A stretch of 64,000 nt of DNA from the NCBI GenBank assembly GCA_039696685.1, contig CP155566.1, forward strand, positions 3,224,001 to 3,288,000, given 5' to 3'. The DNA comes from Vibrio sp. CDRSL-10 TSBA. Lineage in GTDB: Bacteria; Pseudomonadota; Gammaproteobacteria; Enterobacterales; Vibrionaceae. Both the position numbers and the translations under genes were made by a program. Under the pieces are notes generated by a model. That model had not been told where the DNA came from. It searched no databases and was given only the letters and a program-made list of their open reading frames with translations. The first letter of the stretch is position 1, and every line of letters begins with the position of its first letter. This document shows positions 33,080-43,780 of the stretch, piece after piece.

Positions 33080-33782
33080 TCATACTCCCTCTTTCGGATT
33101 AGGCAACTCCTGCCCATCCAGGCAAATGCTCGCCAGATAACGCTGATGACAAAAACGCTCACCACACAGCACAGACGTCAGCGTGAGCTCAATCCGGCCG
33201 CGAAAGCCCGGAGCCCAGATCACGAGGGTATGAAATTCACCGTTTCTCACCACAAGGGTCAATACCTGCAGGTAAAGAAGTAACGAACGCCTCATTGTAC
33301 CAACGGCCACAATACTGTGACGTGAGTGTATGCCCGTCTGTGGTCACCACCAAAGTCCGGATGCCGCGGGTGATAATTTCCTGTGCCAGCTTGTTTGGCT
33401 TTTCGTCCAGCAGCGGCAACACGCACTCCCACCCGGCTGGCTCGATATAGCTTCTGCGATATTCAGCGATGCCATTGCAGAACATATCACCGAAGGCCAC
33501 GGCATCAATATCCAGCCCAGAAGCATTTAACCCATCCACTATCAATGCCTGATAGACAGGATTACTGGGAAACACTTCAGGCAACGCTATCTTAATCAGA
33601 GGTAAGCCGAGCAACTGCGCCTGCATCTCAACCACTTCTAACGGCGTTGCCTGGAATGGCACTTCCTTATCGACATAGGTGGTAAATAAACCCACGACAT
33701 GATAATCGGCGCTCTCTTGCAACCTGAGCAGAGTTAGAGTGGAATCTTTACCCGATGACCAACTCACCACCACATTTTTCAT
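33080..33782 (-). CDS. Diphthine-ammonia ligase-like PP-loop ATPase (frameshift at 33243-33245)
   Basis: The N-terminal VVSWSSGKDSTLTL is the PP-loop of N-type ATP pyrophosphatases, and FGDMFCNGIAEYRR fits the Dph6/DUF71 family. Bacteria lack diphthamide, so the true substrate is unknown; adenylation of an amide-forming substrate is the general expectation. The frame breaks at GAGAAACGG (minus strand); removing one A joins DPCGENGEFHTLV and gives about 233 residues. It sits between btuB and murI, 47 bp upstream of murI, and may share the btuB transcript. Confidence 0.8.
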
Positions 33783-33847
33783 GATACCTCCAGCATTTTG
33801 CTCAGACCCGAGAAAGTAAAAAGCCGCCCGAAGGCGGCTTCACTTGG

Positions 33848-35687
33848 TCAGAATTGGTACTCAGCGTTGGCAAACACATTACGACCATCAGCCAGATAGT
33901 AATAGCCACTAGAACCTACGCCCGTTACATATGACTCGTTAAAGGCATTGCTGACTTTGACACCCAGGCTAAAGTGGTCAGTGAAGTGATAACGTGTGGC
34001 CAGATCAACGGTGGTATATGATTCCATCTTATCGTTATTGTTATCTCTGCGATCGCCTACATAATTAGCAACCATCGACAGATCAAACTTGGCGATATAG
34101 TAGTTCATGCGCCAGCTAAAGTTTTGCTTACCACGACGAGCTAACTGCTCATGGGTTTCTTTATTGATCGGATCTTTCCATTCCGCCGACACTTTATGTT
34201 CTACTGACCAAGTGTCAAAACTGGCTGCAACTTCCAAGCCTTTGATTTGAGCCTTAGCGACGTTGGATGGGATCCAAGCGCCACCAGCGCCGACTGGCGC
34301 CCATTCAATCAGGTTGTCGATGTCTGTTTTATAAACGGACACTTCCCAGTCAAGCCAGTCTGAATAGCCACGCAGACCCAGTTCATGGGAAACCGACTCT
34401 TCAGGTTCCAGATCCGGGTTACCCTGACCAGGCCAGTACAAATCATTAAATGTTGGTGCCTTAAACCCAGTACCTGAATTTGCAACGACCTGAAGATCAT
34501 CCAACAGCTGATATCCAAGCCCCAGGCTCCAGGTAGAGTGTCCGCCAAATGAGCTGTCATCATCATGACGCACACTTGCCTCAGCGGTAAATTCATCAAC
34601 ACCAATCAGGGAAGTCAGAAATGCCGCTTTGTTATCCTTACTGGTATCATCGTAGTCCGTGGTGCTGGTACCACCACGATGAGCTTTCTCTTTGGTGTAA
34701 TCCAAACCAATATTCACCGCGACTTCATCAATCGGAGTCAGCGTATTCAGCCAGGTAACATTGTTACGACGAGTAAACAGAGCACTTTTACCTGAGGCGC
34801 CATCTGCATCGCCATCCCAAGCTTCGTTACGTGCGGTCGAAACTGTCAGTTTAGAATGGTAGTTGTCGCCTTGAAAATTCACGCCACCCATCAGGCTGTA
34901 GAAGTCGTTATTGCTCTCTTGCTTTGGACCACCGTACTGGCCTGCGTATTCGTTGTCTGACTCCTGCTTATAAGCACTGCCATCCAAACTCCACTGCTCA
35001 TTGATCTGATGGTTTACGCTACCAAAAAAGCTGGTTGAATCATAACCGTGTTCATCTTCGCTCGGCGCACGTTGGTACACACGGTAACCATCACTCTTTT
35101 CCTTAGCAGCAATAAACGAACCATGGGTTTGTTCGTTAAGTTGGCCAGACGAGTGCCATCCTAACAACTTATGGTTGTTCTCACCGTAGCCAACGGTCGC
35201 TTTATGCAGCGATTTTCCTTTTCCGGCGGTAGTAATGCTAATCACACCACCAAGAGCATCAGAGCCATAAATAGCAGCCCTAGGCCCACGAATCACTTCA
35301 ATCTTTTCAATCGCAAAAGCGGGAATTAGCCCAATAGATGCACCACCGGAAGTCGCAGAGTTAACCTTAACACCATCAACAAGCACTAAAGTATGCTGCG
35401 TTGCAGTACCACGTAAATAAATAGACGTTTCCTGACCTTTGCCGCCCAGAGAATTAATCTCTACACCAGGTAAGGTGCGCAACACTTCTAGAGCGCTATC
35501 CGCTTGCATGGCTTCTATATCTTTGCGGGTGATAATACTCACTGATGCGAGAAACTGAAGACTGGGTCTGTTCCACCCGGTTCGCCGTAACGACTACGGT
35601 TTCATCTGCAGTAGTGTCCTGCGCCAGAGACACAGGGGCGTAAGGAAGCAGCGATGCAACTGTCATCGCCAGAAGGGATTTATTCAT
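33848..35687 (-). CDS. btuB: TonB-dependent vitamin B12 receptor BtuB (frameshift at 35552-35554)
   Basis: BtuB is the outer-membrane barrel that imports cobalamin with energy from TonB. A signal peptide ending SLAQ is followed by the TonB box DETVVVTANR, a plug domain (LPGVEINSLGGKGQETSIYL, IRGPRAAIYGSDALGGVI) and a long barrel ending in NAEYQF with terminal Phe. The frame breaks at CAGTTTCTCGC (minus strand); deleting one T restores SSVLASVSIITRKDIEAM and about 612 residues. A cobalamin riboswitch precedes it, which confirms the substrate. Confidence 0.95.
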
Positions 35688-35750
35688 TATATTGTCCTAA
35701 ATCGCGTTAAACCGACTGAGCATCACTGGATTCCACTACTTCGCTCAGTT

Positions 35751-35918
35751 GCTGGCAGGTCTTCGGACTTGAGAGCACTGTCACCTACTCACTCGACTTC
35801 CCACTTATGCAGTGTCCTTTGAGTTTTCGTTCTCTCTTACCGCTGCGCGTCAGTTCTGGATTCACACCAGATTCCCTTTTCAGTTTTTAGACGTCTAGGT
35901 TGCTAAAAACACCAGCTT
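35751..35918 (-). promoter_or_regulatory. Cobalamin riboswitch
   Basis: The minus strand holds the conserved cobalamin aptamer cores: AAAGGGAA with CTGGTGTGAATCCAG, GACGCGCAGCGGTA and the B12 box region AAGTCCGAAGACCTGCC. It ends about 63 bp before the btuB start, near enough to mask the ribosome-binding site. High adenosylcobalamin should shut off btuB and perhaps the genes after it. Confidence 0.93.
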
Positions 35919-36118
35919 GGGCGTGATAGTATGCACCCATCAATGAATTGTCTAGCTGAGATTGTCTTCAACTATATTTTTAACAATTCCGATGTTGTGA
36001 TGAGAGCAAAACACAACGAATCGGGGACAAGACTGGACAAGCGCGCGGGATTGAATAAAATCTGCGCTCTTTTATTGAAAGTACTTTCTATTTCACTGCA
36101 CCACAAAAAGGTAAAACC

Positions 36119-37228
36119 ATGGCGACTCTTGATGTAAACCCGAACCAATACCAAGCACAGCTGGAAGAAAAGGTCTCGCGCCTGACCGATATGTTCCAGG
36201 CTTACCAGGTGCCGGAATTGGAAGTGTTCGAGTCTCCTCAGCAGCATTACCGTATGCGTGCAGAATTCCGCGTCTGGCACGAAGGCGACGACATGTACTA
36301 CATCATGTTCAACCAGGAAACGCGCGAAAAATACCGTGTTGACCAGTTCCCGGCCGCCAGCCGTCTGATTAACGATCTGATGCCGTTACTGATTGATGCG
36401 ATGAAAGACAATGACACCCTGCGCCGTAAACTGTTCCAGGTGGATTTCCTCTCAACCCTGAGCGGCGAAGTACTGGTCTCACTGCTGTACCACCGCCAGC
36501 TGGATGAAGAGTGGAAAGCGGCGGCTGACAAACTGAAACAGCGCCTGAATGATGAAGGCTTTAACCTTAACCTGATTGGCCGCGCACGTAAGATGAAAAT
36601 CGTTATGGACCGTGACTATGTGGTGGAGAAACTGCACGTCAACGGCCAGCCATACATTTATCAGCAGGTAGAGAACAGCTTTACCCAGCCTAACGGTAAA
36701 GTGGCTGAAAAAATGCTGGAATGGGCGGTCGATTGTACTCAGGACAGTCAGGGTGATCTGCTGGAGCTGTACTGTGGTAACGGTAACTTCTCTCTGGCTC
36801 TGGCGCAGAACTTCGAGCGTGTCCTGGCAACCGAGCTGGCCAAGCCGTCTGTTGAATCCGCACAATACAATATTGCCGCCAACCACATCGACAACGTGCA
36901 GATCATTCGCATGTCAGCAGAAGACTTTACCCAGGCGATGGAAGGCAAACGTGAGTTCAACCGCCTGAAAGATGCCGGTGTGGACCTGAAAAGCTACAAC
37001 TGCAACACCATTTTTGTCGATCCGCCGCGCTCTGGTATGGATGTCGATACCTGTAAGATGGTGCAAGGCTACCAACGTATCTTGTACATCTCCTGCAACC
37101 CGGAAACACTGAAAGAGAATCTGGATATCCTTGGTCAAACCCACAACGTGACCCGTTTTGCCCTGTTTGACCAGTTCCCGTACACCCACCACATGGAAGC
37201 GGGCGTACTGCTGGAGCGTAAAGCGTAA
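36119..37228 (+). CDS. trmA: tRNA (uracil-5-)-methyltransferase TrmA
   Basis: TrmA makes ribothymidine at U54 of tRNA using S-adenosylmethionine. The SAM motif [17 protein letters not shown], the DPPRSGMD loop, the nucleophile in ISCNPETL and the C-terminal general base in HHMEAGVLL are all present. The 369 residues are the normal length and the frame is intact. It is divergent from btuB, as in E. coli. Confidence 0.96.
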   Translation: MATLDVNPNQYQAQLEEKVSRLTDMFQAYQVPELEVFESPQQHYRMRAEFRVWHEGDDMYYIMFNQETREKYRVDQFPAASRLINDLMPLLIDAMKDNDTLRRKLFQVDFLSTLSGEVLVSLLYHRQLDEEWKAAADKLKQRLNDEGFNLNLIGRARKMKIVMDRDYVVEKLHVNGQPYIYQQVENSFTQPNGKVAEKMLEWAVDCTQDSQGDLLELYCGNGNFSLALAQNFERVLATELAKPSVESAQYNIAANHIDNVQIIRMSAEDFTQAMEGKREFNRLKDAGVDLKSYNCNTIFVDPPRSGMDVDTCKMVQGYQRILYISCNPETLKENLDILGQTHNVTRFALFDQFPYTHHMEAGVLLERKA

Positions 37229-37248
37229 GCCTTACTGCCAACAAAAAA

Positions 37249-37272
37249 ACGAGCCGCATGGCTCGTTTTTTA
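37249..37272. terminator. Bidirectional terminator trmA / yijD
   Basis: AACGAGCC-GCAT-GGCTCGTT with a flanking A-run and T-run, 20 bp after trmA and 30 bp before the end of yijD. Confidence 0.9.
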
Positions 37273-37301
37273 CTTTCGGTCTTGTGCTACCGGATGCCCG
37301 C

Positions 37302-37673
37302 TTAAGAAGCACGGCCCAGGTAACCCAGTTTTCTGCCAATCCAGACCAGCAGTAACAACGCCACAATAATGGCAAAGAAGTTAGAGCCTGAATCCGGGTA
37401 CTGCGCTTTGACAAACGCATTATGACCAAATGCACCGACAAAGAAACACGCCAGGCCGACCAGAGGAATATCCTCTGACACCGGGTGGCTGAGGTACTCC
37501 TGGTACAACGCCTGCACCGACAACACCAGTGCAATCACCGGAAAAATAGAAAAAGAAATTTCACTCATGGTCAACCAGGACAAAAGTGCGTCTCCGCACA
37601 TACCGGCCACGACCGCCAATACCAGAGTTTTTCGTTCTGAACCTTGTTTGGTTTTGCTGCTATCCTTCGACAT
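37302..37673 (-). CDS. yijD: YijD family membrane protein (DUF1422)
   Basis: A 123-residue protein with about four hydrophobic segments, similar in size and position to E. coli YijD. It is encoded directly after fabR. Its ATG overlaps the stop codon that fabR would have if read in the restored frame (TAATG). Function is unknown; the steady link to fabR hints at a membrane-lipid role. Confidence 0.88.
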   Translation of the reverse strand: MSKDSSKTKQGSERKTLVLAVVAGMCGDALLSWLTMSEISFSIFPVIALVLSVQALYQEYLSHPVSEDIPLVGLACFFVGAFGHNAFVKAQYPDSGSNFFAIIVALLLLVWIGRKLGYLGRAS

Positions 37674-37703
37674 TAATCTATCCCGCCTTTGAGTCGATTA
37701 CGT

Positions 37704-38315
37704 TCACGTTTCTTTGCGATACCAGAATGCACCCTTGGCAATCATTCGCAACTGCATGATAAGGCGCTCCGCCAATTCATCGCGTGAGCGCCGGTCTAAA
37801 TCCAGTGCCTGGGCACCGGAGCTGAATACCAGAGTCACAGAAGCTTCAGCCTGAGTTGTGGCCTCTTCCCTGTTCATACCAGTATTCACCAGATATTCAG
37901 TTAATTCCGCAGAAAAGTGCTCAATTTCTCGGGCAACTGCGGCACGAAATTCAAATGACGTGCCGGAACGTTCGCGGAGTAATAAACGAAACACGTTCGG
38001 GCTGCTTTCAATGAATTCCATAAAGGTCTCTACCGAGGTACGGATTACGCTGCCTTCTTTGACTATCCGCTGACGCGCCTGACGCATCAGCTGACGCAGC
38101 AATAAACCACCTTCGTCAACCATGGTGAGTCCGAGCTCATCCATATCTTTAAAATGGCGATAAAAGGACGTCGGAGCAATCCCGGCTTCGCGGGCAACTT
38201 CCCGCAAACTCAGATTGGAAAAACTCCGATCCGCACTCAATTGGCTGAATGCAGCATCTATCAGTGAACGACGCGTTTTCTCTTTTTGCTGTGCACGAAT
38301 ACCCGTGGATTTCAT
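37704..38315 (-). CDS. fabR: TetR-family fatty acid repressor FabR (3' frameshift near 37709)
   Basis: FabR represses fabA/fabB and so sets the balance of saturated and unsaturated fatty acids. The TetR helix-turn-helix ([19 protein letters not shown]) is at residues ~38-57, with a typical ligand domain after it. As written, the protein stops after WYRKET, 203 residues. Removing one A from AAAGAAACGTG would extend it to [13 protein letters not shown] with the stop at 37673-37675 overlapping the yijD start (TAATG), about 213 residues. I think the longer form is the real one. Confidence 0.93.
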   Translation of the reverse strand: MKSTGIRAQQKEKTRRSLIDAAFSQLSADRSFSNLSLREVAREAGIAPTSFYRHFKDMDELGLTMVDEGGLLLRQLMRQARQRIVKEGSVIRTSVETFMEFIESSPNVFRLLLRERSGTSFEFRAAVAREIEHFSAELTEYLVNTGMNREEATTQAEASVTLVFSSGAQALDLDRRSRDELAERLIMQLRMIAKGAFWYRKET

Positions 38316-38466
38316 ACTGCGTTAGTTCTCTGCCTGGCCCGAAATGTTGGCTCATACTATAACGCGAATGTGAAACTTGTCTAAGGGGCAAAATGCGTCT
38401 GTTTGAAGCAACAGACAATTTCGCGACTGCGTCATCACCCTGAGCGCTGGCCGTTATGCATCACTC

Positions 38467-38506
38467 TAGAGTTAATCACCTAAATTTAGAGTTAATCACC
38501 TAAATT
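38467..38506. repeat. 20-bp direct tandem duplication upstream of sthA
   Basis: TAGAGTTAATCACCTAAATT occurs twice back to back (38467-38486, 38487-38506) in the 307-bp gap between the divergent fabR and sthA genes. It could be a duplicated operator or a simple slippage product. Confidence 0.85.
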
Positions 38507-38622
38507 TTTACCGTTTATGGCGTGATCCTCTGCACTCTGTGATGGGAACGCGATTTACCACACGACAGAATCAGTTAAAATATCGCTACAGCAATGTTAA
38601 GTGAATATAACAAGGAAATCCT

Positions 38623-40024
38623 ATGGCACAACCTAACCACTTTGACGTCATTGTAATCGGTAGCGGCCCGGGCGGTGAAGGTGCCGCTATGGGGCTCACC
38701 AAAGCGGGTATGAATGTCGCCATCATAGAGAAAGAAAGCGGTGTCGGCGGCGGATGTACCCACTGGGGGACGATACCATCCAAGGCGTTACGTCATGCGG
38801 TTAGCCGGATCATTGAATTCAACAGTAACCCGCTCTTTTGCAAAAACAACACCAGCCTGCATGCGACCTTCTCCAATATTCTTGGCCATGCAAAATCCGT
38901 CATTGATAAACAGACCCGTCTGCGTCAGGGCTTTTATGACCGCAATGAGTGCTCACTGATTTTTGGTAGCGCCCATTTTGTCGATGCGCATACCGTCGCC
39001 GTGACCAAAAGTGACAACACCGTTGACCTCTACACTGCCGATAAATTTATTATCGCCACCGGTTCACGTCCTTATCGCCCGGCTGATGTTGATTTCGACC
39101 ACTCGCGTATTTACGACAGCGATTCGATTCTGAGCCTTAAACACGACCCAAGACACATCATCATATACGGTGCCGGTGTGATTGGTTGTGAGTATGCCTC
39201 AATTTTTCGCGGATTGGGGGTGAAAACCGACTTAATTAATACCCGAGACCGACTTCTGGCTTTCCTCGACAATGAAATCTCCGATGCCCTGTCCTATCAC
39301 TTCTGGAACAGCGGTGTGATCATACGCAATGATGAAACCTACGAGAAAATTGAAGGCACGGAAGATGGCGTGATTGTCCATCTCAAGTCTGGCAAGAAGA
39401 TGAAAGCAGACTGTATTCTGTATGCCAATGGTCGCACCGGTAATACCGACAAACTGAACCTGGAAGTGGTCGGCCTGAACCCGGACTCGCGCGGCCAGTT
39501 GAAAGTCAACGGCAACTACCAGACTGACGTTGACCATATCTATGCGGTCGGTGATGTTATCGGCTACCCTAGCCTGGCCAGTGCAGCCTACGATCAGGGC
39601 CGCTTTACCGCCCAGGCGATTACTCAGGGCAGCGCAACCAACAAACTGATTGAAGATATTCCGACCGGCATTTACACCATCCCTGAAATCAGCTCTGTTG
39701 GTCGTACCGAGCAGGAAACTGACTGCCGCCAAAGTCCCGTACGAAGTCGGCCGCTCCTCGTTTAAACATCTGGCGCGCGCACAAATTGCCGGCATGGATG
39801 TGGGTAGTCTGAAAATCCTGTTCCATCGTGAAACCAGAGAAATTCTCGGTATTCACTGCTTTGGTGAACGCGCCGCGGAAATTATCCATATCGGTCAGGC
39901 GATCATGGAACAGAAAGGTGAAGCCAATACCATTGAGTATTTCGTTAACACCACCTTCAACTACCCGACCATGGCGGAAGCTTACCGGGTCGCCGCGCTG
40001 AACGGTTTGAATCGCCTGTTCTGA
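38623..40024 (+). CDS. sthA: Soluble pyridine nucleotide transhydrogenase (frameshift at 39716-39718)
   Basis: SthA (UdhA) is an FAD enzyme that reoxidises NADPH with NAD+. The FAD-binding [11 protein letters not shown] and second dinucleotide motif [15 protein letters not shown] are intact, as is the C-terminal dimer domain ([20 protein letters not shown]). [16 protein letters not shown] occupies the redox-loop position, with the second redox Cys replaced by Thr as is usual for this enzyme. The frame breaks at CAGGAAACTG; deleting one A restores [18 protein letters not shown] and exactly 466 residues, as in E. coli. Confidence 0.96.
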
Positions 40025-40061
40025 ATTCGCTGATCTGAATTGTCTTCAGTTAACCCGACAT

Positions 40062-40090
40062 AAAAAACGCAGCTCAGTGCTGCGTTTTTT
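40062..40090. terminator. Bidirectional terminator sthA / dinF
   Basis: AAAAAACGCAGC-TCAGT-GCTGCGTTTTTT between the converging sthA and dinF genes. Confidence 0.92.
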
Positions 40091-40111
40091 ATTCAGGTCA
40101 TCAATCCGGAT

Positions 40112-41420
40112 TCAGGCCGCCAGGAACGTCCCGCTGCGCCATTGCTTCACCAACAACACGCCCAGAGACACGCCGCGCATCGCCATAAAACTCAGCATCG
40201 CCAGCCATAAGGCATGGTTACCCCAGTCTGAGAACGCAAAAAACAGGACAAAATAGGTCACAGCCGCGACAAACATACTGTTGCGCATCTCGCGCCCTTT
40301 GGTCGCGCCGATAAACACACCATCCAGCAGAAAGCACCACATTGATGTCAGCGGCATGGCCACTAACCAGGGTAAATACTCATACGCTGTCGCCTGTACT
40401 GCCGGTATATCGGTGATTAAACCGATCAGGGCTGAACCGCTGTAAGCAAAAACCAGCGTCAGAACGACACAGATGATCACACTCCAGAATGCACTGCCGA
40501 CCATGGCCGCTTTGAGCTGCTGCTCACTTCTGGCCCCAATCGCTTTACCGACCATAGCTTCCATCGCATAAGCGAAGCCGTCCATACCGTAAGAGATGAT
40601 CATGACAAAACTCATCAGCACCGCATTAGCGGCCACGGTCTGATCGCCAAACGCGGCTCCCTGAAAGGTCATGAAACTAAAAGCCGCTTGCAGGCAGAGT
40701 GAACGCAGGAAAATATCACGGTTAAGACGCACAAAGCGGCCCAAATCCTGAGTAGAGGCGCGCAATACCTCCACTAAAGCCGGCAGTTGTTGACGCAGCC
40801 AGTAGCGCCACACACACCACAGACCAAACAACATACCACTGTAATCTGCGATCACGGACGCCAGCGCCGCACCCTGCACCTGCCAGCCAAATCCGATCAC
40901 AAACAGCAGGTCGAGCGCAATATTGACCGTATTGGTGATGATCACCATCCACATCGGTGCGCGTGCATTCTGGGTGCCGAGCAACCAGCCAAGCAGCACA
41001 TAGTTAGCCAGTGAAGCCGGCGCACTCCAGGCTCGCACAACAAAATAGTCCTCAGCGGCCTGCTTAACCTGCTCACTGGCACTGCTGAGTCCAAAGACCA
41101 GCTCAGCCAGATACCTGTGTGCGAGTAAAAACAGCAGTGCAAACCCCAGCGCCATCAGCATGCCCTGTAGCCACACCCGGGCAAGGTTAAAGCCATTATC
41201 GGCCCCCAGCGCCTGAGCCGTCAGACCTGTGGTCGACATACGCAAAAAACCGAGTAACCAGAAACAGACACTGATAACCGTACTGCCCAGGGCAACACCG
41301 CCCAGATACCAGGCATGCTGCAGATGGCCGATCACGGCCGCATCCACCAGACCAAGCAACGGAATGGTAATATTGGAAAGCACCATAGGAATCGCCAGCC
41401 ACAGAAACCTTACGGTGCAT
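40112..41420 (-). CDS. dinF: MATE-family efflux transporter DinF (frameshift at 41405-41407)
   Basis: DinF is a 12-segment MATE transporter, SOS-induced in E. coli, where it follows lexA. The conserved N-terminal segment PMVLSNITIPLLGLVDAAVI and FLRMSTTGLTAQALGA are visible. The first residues are in another frame: removing one T from GGTTTCTG (minus strand) gives HRKVLWLAIPMVLSN, as in homologues. The ATG at 41420 gives about 435 residues; GTG or TTG codons up to 41474 are alternatives. In this genome a methyltransferase gene separates it from lexA. Confidence 0.85.
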
Positions 41421-41582
41421 GGCCGGATTGGCTAAGATATGAAAAAAAGATTGCACCACTTTACCCTCTGACAATAGAACGCAAAGTGTATCTGAGTTAA
41501 CCGGCAGCGGCTACGGCAACGACCCGATTGCGGGCTCAGCCAGGCCTGTTACCCGGCGAGCTTAACGAAAAGAGAGACTGAA

Positions 41583-42395
41583 TTACCAGCGGATCGAAGT
41601 GACAATCGGAGTAAATCTGTGCTTATAGCCGCCCAGCTTACTCACCACCCGCTGCCAGAATTTCCAGCGCCCGCAGTGCTGATCCAGAGGCGAATACAAC
41701 CGCACGCTGCGTGTCCAGGGTAAACAATTGAGCACCGCATGGGCGGCATCGCTGAAACCATGCTGATATTGACCGGAGCCCATGCTCTGCCCCAGGCGAC
41801 TTGCGGCTTTATCGCCGGCCAACACCAGGCAAGCGCTGGCATTGACGAAGTTAAGTCCCAGAGCGCGAATAAAACGTGCGACCTGTTCGGCCTGACAATC
41901 AAGCAGGGCATGTTCACACAAAATCAGAATCGGGGCATATTCAGGGACTGGCAGAGAATCCAGCCAGGAGAGATCGCTGACACTGCCACAGTAATGCTGG
42001 TAACGTTCACTGCGGTGAAACAGTTTTTGCCGCCAGAGCAGATTTTCACTCACGTCCAGCTCGAGCCAGTGACAACGCCCGTTGTCGACCCGGTAAAAGC
42101 GGGTATCCAGGCCAGCGCCGACATTCACTATCCAGCCATCAGGATGGGTTTGCAGGAAAGCTCGTACCTGTTGATCGCACAATTGGGTCAGCGTGGCATG
42201 CAGTAACTGTTTTTGATCGATATCGCCAGATAAACATTCCGGCGCCAGTTGACAGCGCTGGCAGGCGGACGCGGCAATCGGGTCATAGACCAGACCATTA
42301 TCGACCAGGCTCTCACGGCTGCGTAACCAGAGCGGTTGCATCAGGTTAGCCGGTATCGGGTAGCGTCGTGTTGCAGGGGATTGATTCGGGCGCAT
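41583..42395 (-). CDS. Leucine carboxyl methyltransferase-family SAM methyltransferase
   Basis: The core WIVNVGAGLDTRFYRV, with the acidic WLELDVSENL and LILCEHALLDC, fits the LCM/PPM1 family of SAM-dependent methyltransferases. Several cysteines near the N-terminus (CQRCQLAPEC) could bind metal. I chose the ATG at 42395, six bases after AAGGAAG, giving 270 residues; the frame is open to 42419. The substrate is unknown. The gene is inserted between lexA and dinF, which are adjacent in E. coli. Its start lies inside a strong inverted repeat. Confidence 0.75.
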   Translation of the reverse strand: MRPNQSPATRRYPIPANLMQPLWLRSRESLVDNGLVYDPIAASACQRCQLAPECLSGDIDQKQLLHATLTQLCDQQVRAFLQTHPDGWIVNVGAGLDTRFYRVDNGRCHWLELDVSENLLWRQKLFHRSERYQHYCGSVSDLSWLDSLPVPEYAPILILCEHALLDCQAEQVARFIRALGLNFVNASACLVLAGDKAASRLGQSMGSGQYQHGFSDAAHAVLNCLPWTRSVRLYSPLDQHCGRWKFWQRVVSKLGGYKHRFTPIVTSIRW

Positions 42396-42432
42396 TATCA
42401 TCTTCCTTGTTTGACACAAGAAAGATGATAAT
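42394..42432. repeat. 17-bp inverted repeat over the methyltransferase start
   Basis: ATTATCATCTTCCTTGT (42394-42410), a 5-bp loop and ACAAGAAAGATGATAAT (42416-42432) pair at 16 of 17 positions. On the transcript the hairpin would hide both AAGGAAG and the ATG. The adjacent GATAATGAATATCACTTAG (from 42426) resembles a Fur box at about 13 of 19 positions. Confidence 0.75.
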
Positions 42433-42480
42433 GAATATCACTTAGATTAGCAAGTTATTGAGAATAAATCTCAACTATGC

Positions 42481-43107
42481 TCACATCCAGTCAGTATTGC
42501 GGATAATACCAACTGCGATGCCTTCGATAGTCATTTCCTGACAGGTGAGGTCGACTTCGATTGGGGCAAAGGCTTCATTTTCTGCGTGCAGGAGCACTTT
42601 CGCACCGTTACGCTCGAGACGTTTTACCGTCACATCCTCTTCGACCCGCGCCACCACGACCTGACCATTACGCACGTCCTGAGTTTTATGCACTGCCAGC
42701 AGATCACCGTCCATAATACCGATGTTCTTCATACTTTCACCTTGCACCCGCAGCAGGAAGTCAGCCTGCGGACGGAACATGCCAGGATCGACCTGATAAT
42801 GAGTCTCTACATGCTCCTGAGCCAGAATCGGTTCACCCGCAGCAACACGGCCAATCAGCGGTAATCCGGTTTCACCGGCTTCATCGTTGGCCGCACCAAG
42901 CAGAATACGAATGCCGCGTGAGGCACCCGGAACGATCTCAATCACTTGCTTGCGTGCCAGTGCTTTGAGGTGTTCTTCGGCCGCATTGGCTGAGCGAAAA
43001 CCCAGTTCACGAGCGATTTCCGCCCGGGTAGGTGGCATTCCGGTTTCTTCGATCTTACTTTTAATCAGATCAAACACTTCTTGTTGGCGTGGCGTTAACG
43101 GCTTCAT
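42481..43107 (-). CDS. lexA: SOS repressor LexA
   Basis: LexA represses the DNA-damage regulon and cuts itself when RecA is activated. The N-terminal winged helix ([23 protein letters not shown]), the Ala-Gly cleavage site in GRVAAGEP, the catalytic Ser in [11 protein letters not shown] and the Lys in [14 protein letters not shown] are all present. The 208-residue length is normal. Two SOS boxes lie 8-43 bp upstream, so it is autoregulated. Confidence 0.97.
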   Translation of the reverse strand: MKPLTPRQQEVFDLIKSKIEETGMPPTRAEIARELGFRSANAAEEHLKALARKQVIEIVPGASRGIRILLGAANDEAGETGLPLIGRVAAGEPILAQEHVETHYQVDPGMFRPQADFLLRVQGESMKNIGIMDGDLLAVHKTQDVRNGQVVVARVEEDVTVKRLERNGAKVLLHAENEAFAPIEVDLTCQEMTIEGIAVGIIRNTDWM

Positions 43108-43114
43108 AAGTCAC

Positions 43115-43150
43115 CTGTCTTTTTATACAGTTGACTGTGAGTATATCCAG
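43115..43150 (-). promoter_or_regulatory. Two LexA (SOS) boxes upstream of lexA
   Basis: CTGTCTTTTTATACAG (43115-43130) is a full CTGT-N8-ACAG box. CTGTGAGTATATCCAG (43135-43150) is a one-mismatch box, four bases away. The paired arrangement matches the E. coli lexA operator. Confidence 0.93.
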
Positions 43151-43200
43151 TAATTGGTGAAATGGAAAGCCAATTGCTTGTTTTTTAGATAAAGTGCTGT

Positions 43201-43563
43201 TCAGATAAACAGGGCCTCGACCCAGACATAACCACAGAGCAGCATGGTGATAAACACCGCGGCCGATCCCATGTCTTTGGCGCGTCCCGCCAGTTCATGA
43301 TGTTCGGGGCCGATGCGGTCCACCACCGCCTCAATGGCACTGTTGAGCAGCTCAACCACCATGACCAGTAATACAGTGGCGATCATCAGTACCCGTTCCA
43401 GCTGGCTGACATCGAGCCACACCGCGAGCGGAATCAAGACACACGCCAGAATAATCTCTTCACGAAAAGCCGCTTCATTTTTAAACGCAGCCCCAATTCC
43501 CTGGTAGGAATAGCGACTGGCCTTGAGGATACGTTTTAATCCCTGCGGATTCTTTTTTTGCAC
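43201..43563 (-). CDS. dgkA: Diacylglycerol kinase
   Basis: DgkA is a small trimeric inner-membrane kinase that recycles diacylglycerol to phosphatidate. The signatures NEAAFREE and VVELLNSAIEAVVDR and three membrane segments are present. I chose the GTG at 43563 because AGGAA is five to six bases upstream and the protein then has 120 residues, near the E. coli length. The frame is open to 43590. It is divergent from plsB, its partner in phospholipid synthesis. Confidence 0.9.
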   Translation of the reverse strand: MQKKNPQGLKRILKASRYSYQGIGAAFKNEAAFREEIILACVLIPLAVWLDVSQLERVLMIATVLLVMVVELLNSAIEAVVDRIGPEHHELAGRAKDMGSAAVFITMLLCGYVWVEALFI

Positions 43564-43780
43564 TTTATGTTCCTGTTCCCAACATTTCACTCAGAAATGA
43601 CGTAAATAAGCCCAATTATATTAAAAGGTTTGACCAGTTTCTGGTATTCTTGCAGCTCAAAAAAGACACCGACTACAGCGTATTTTACTGTCTGCGCATC
43701 TTGTTTCATTTCAATGAATCAAAGAGCAAAGTACAGCTTTATGCTCTGGTCCTGTATCCATATTTGAGGCTCTGAACCTT

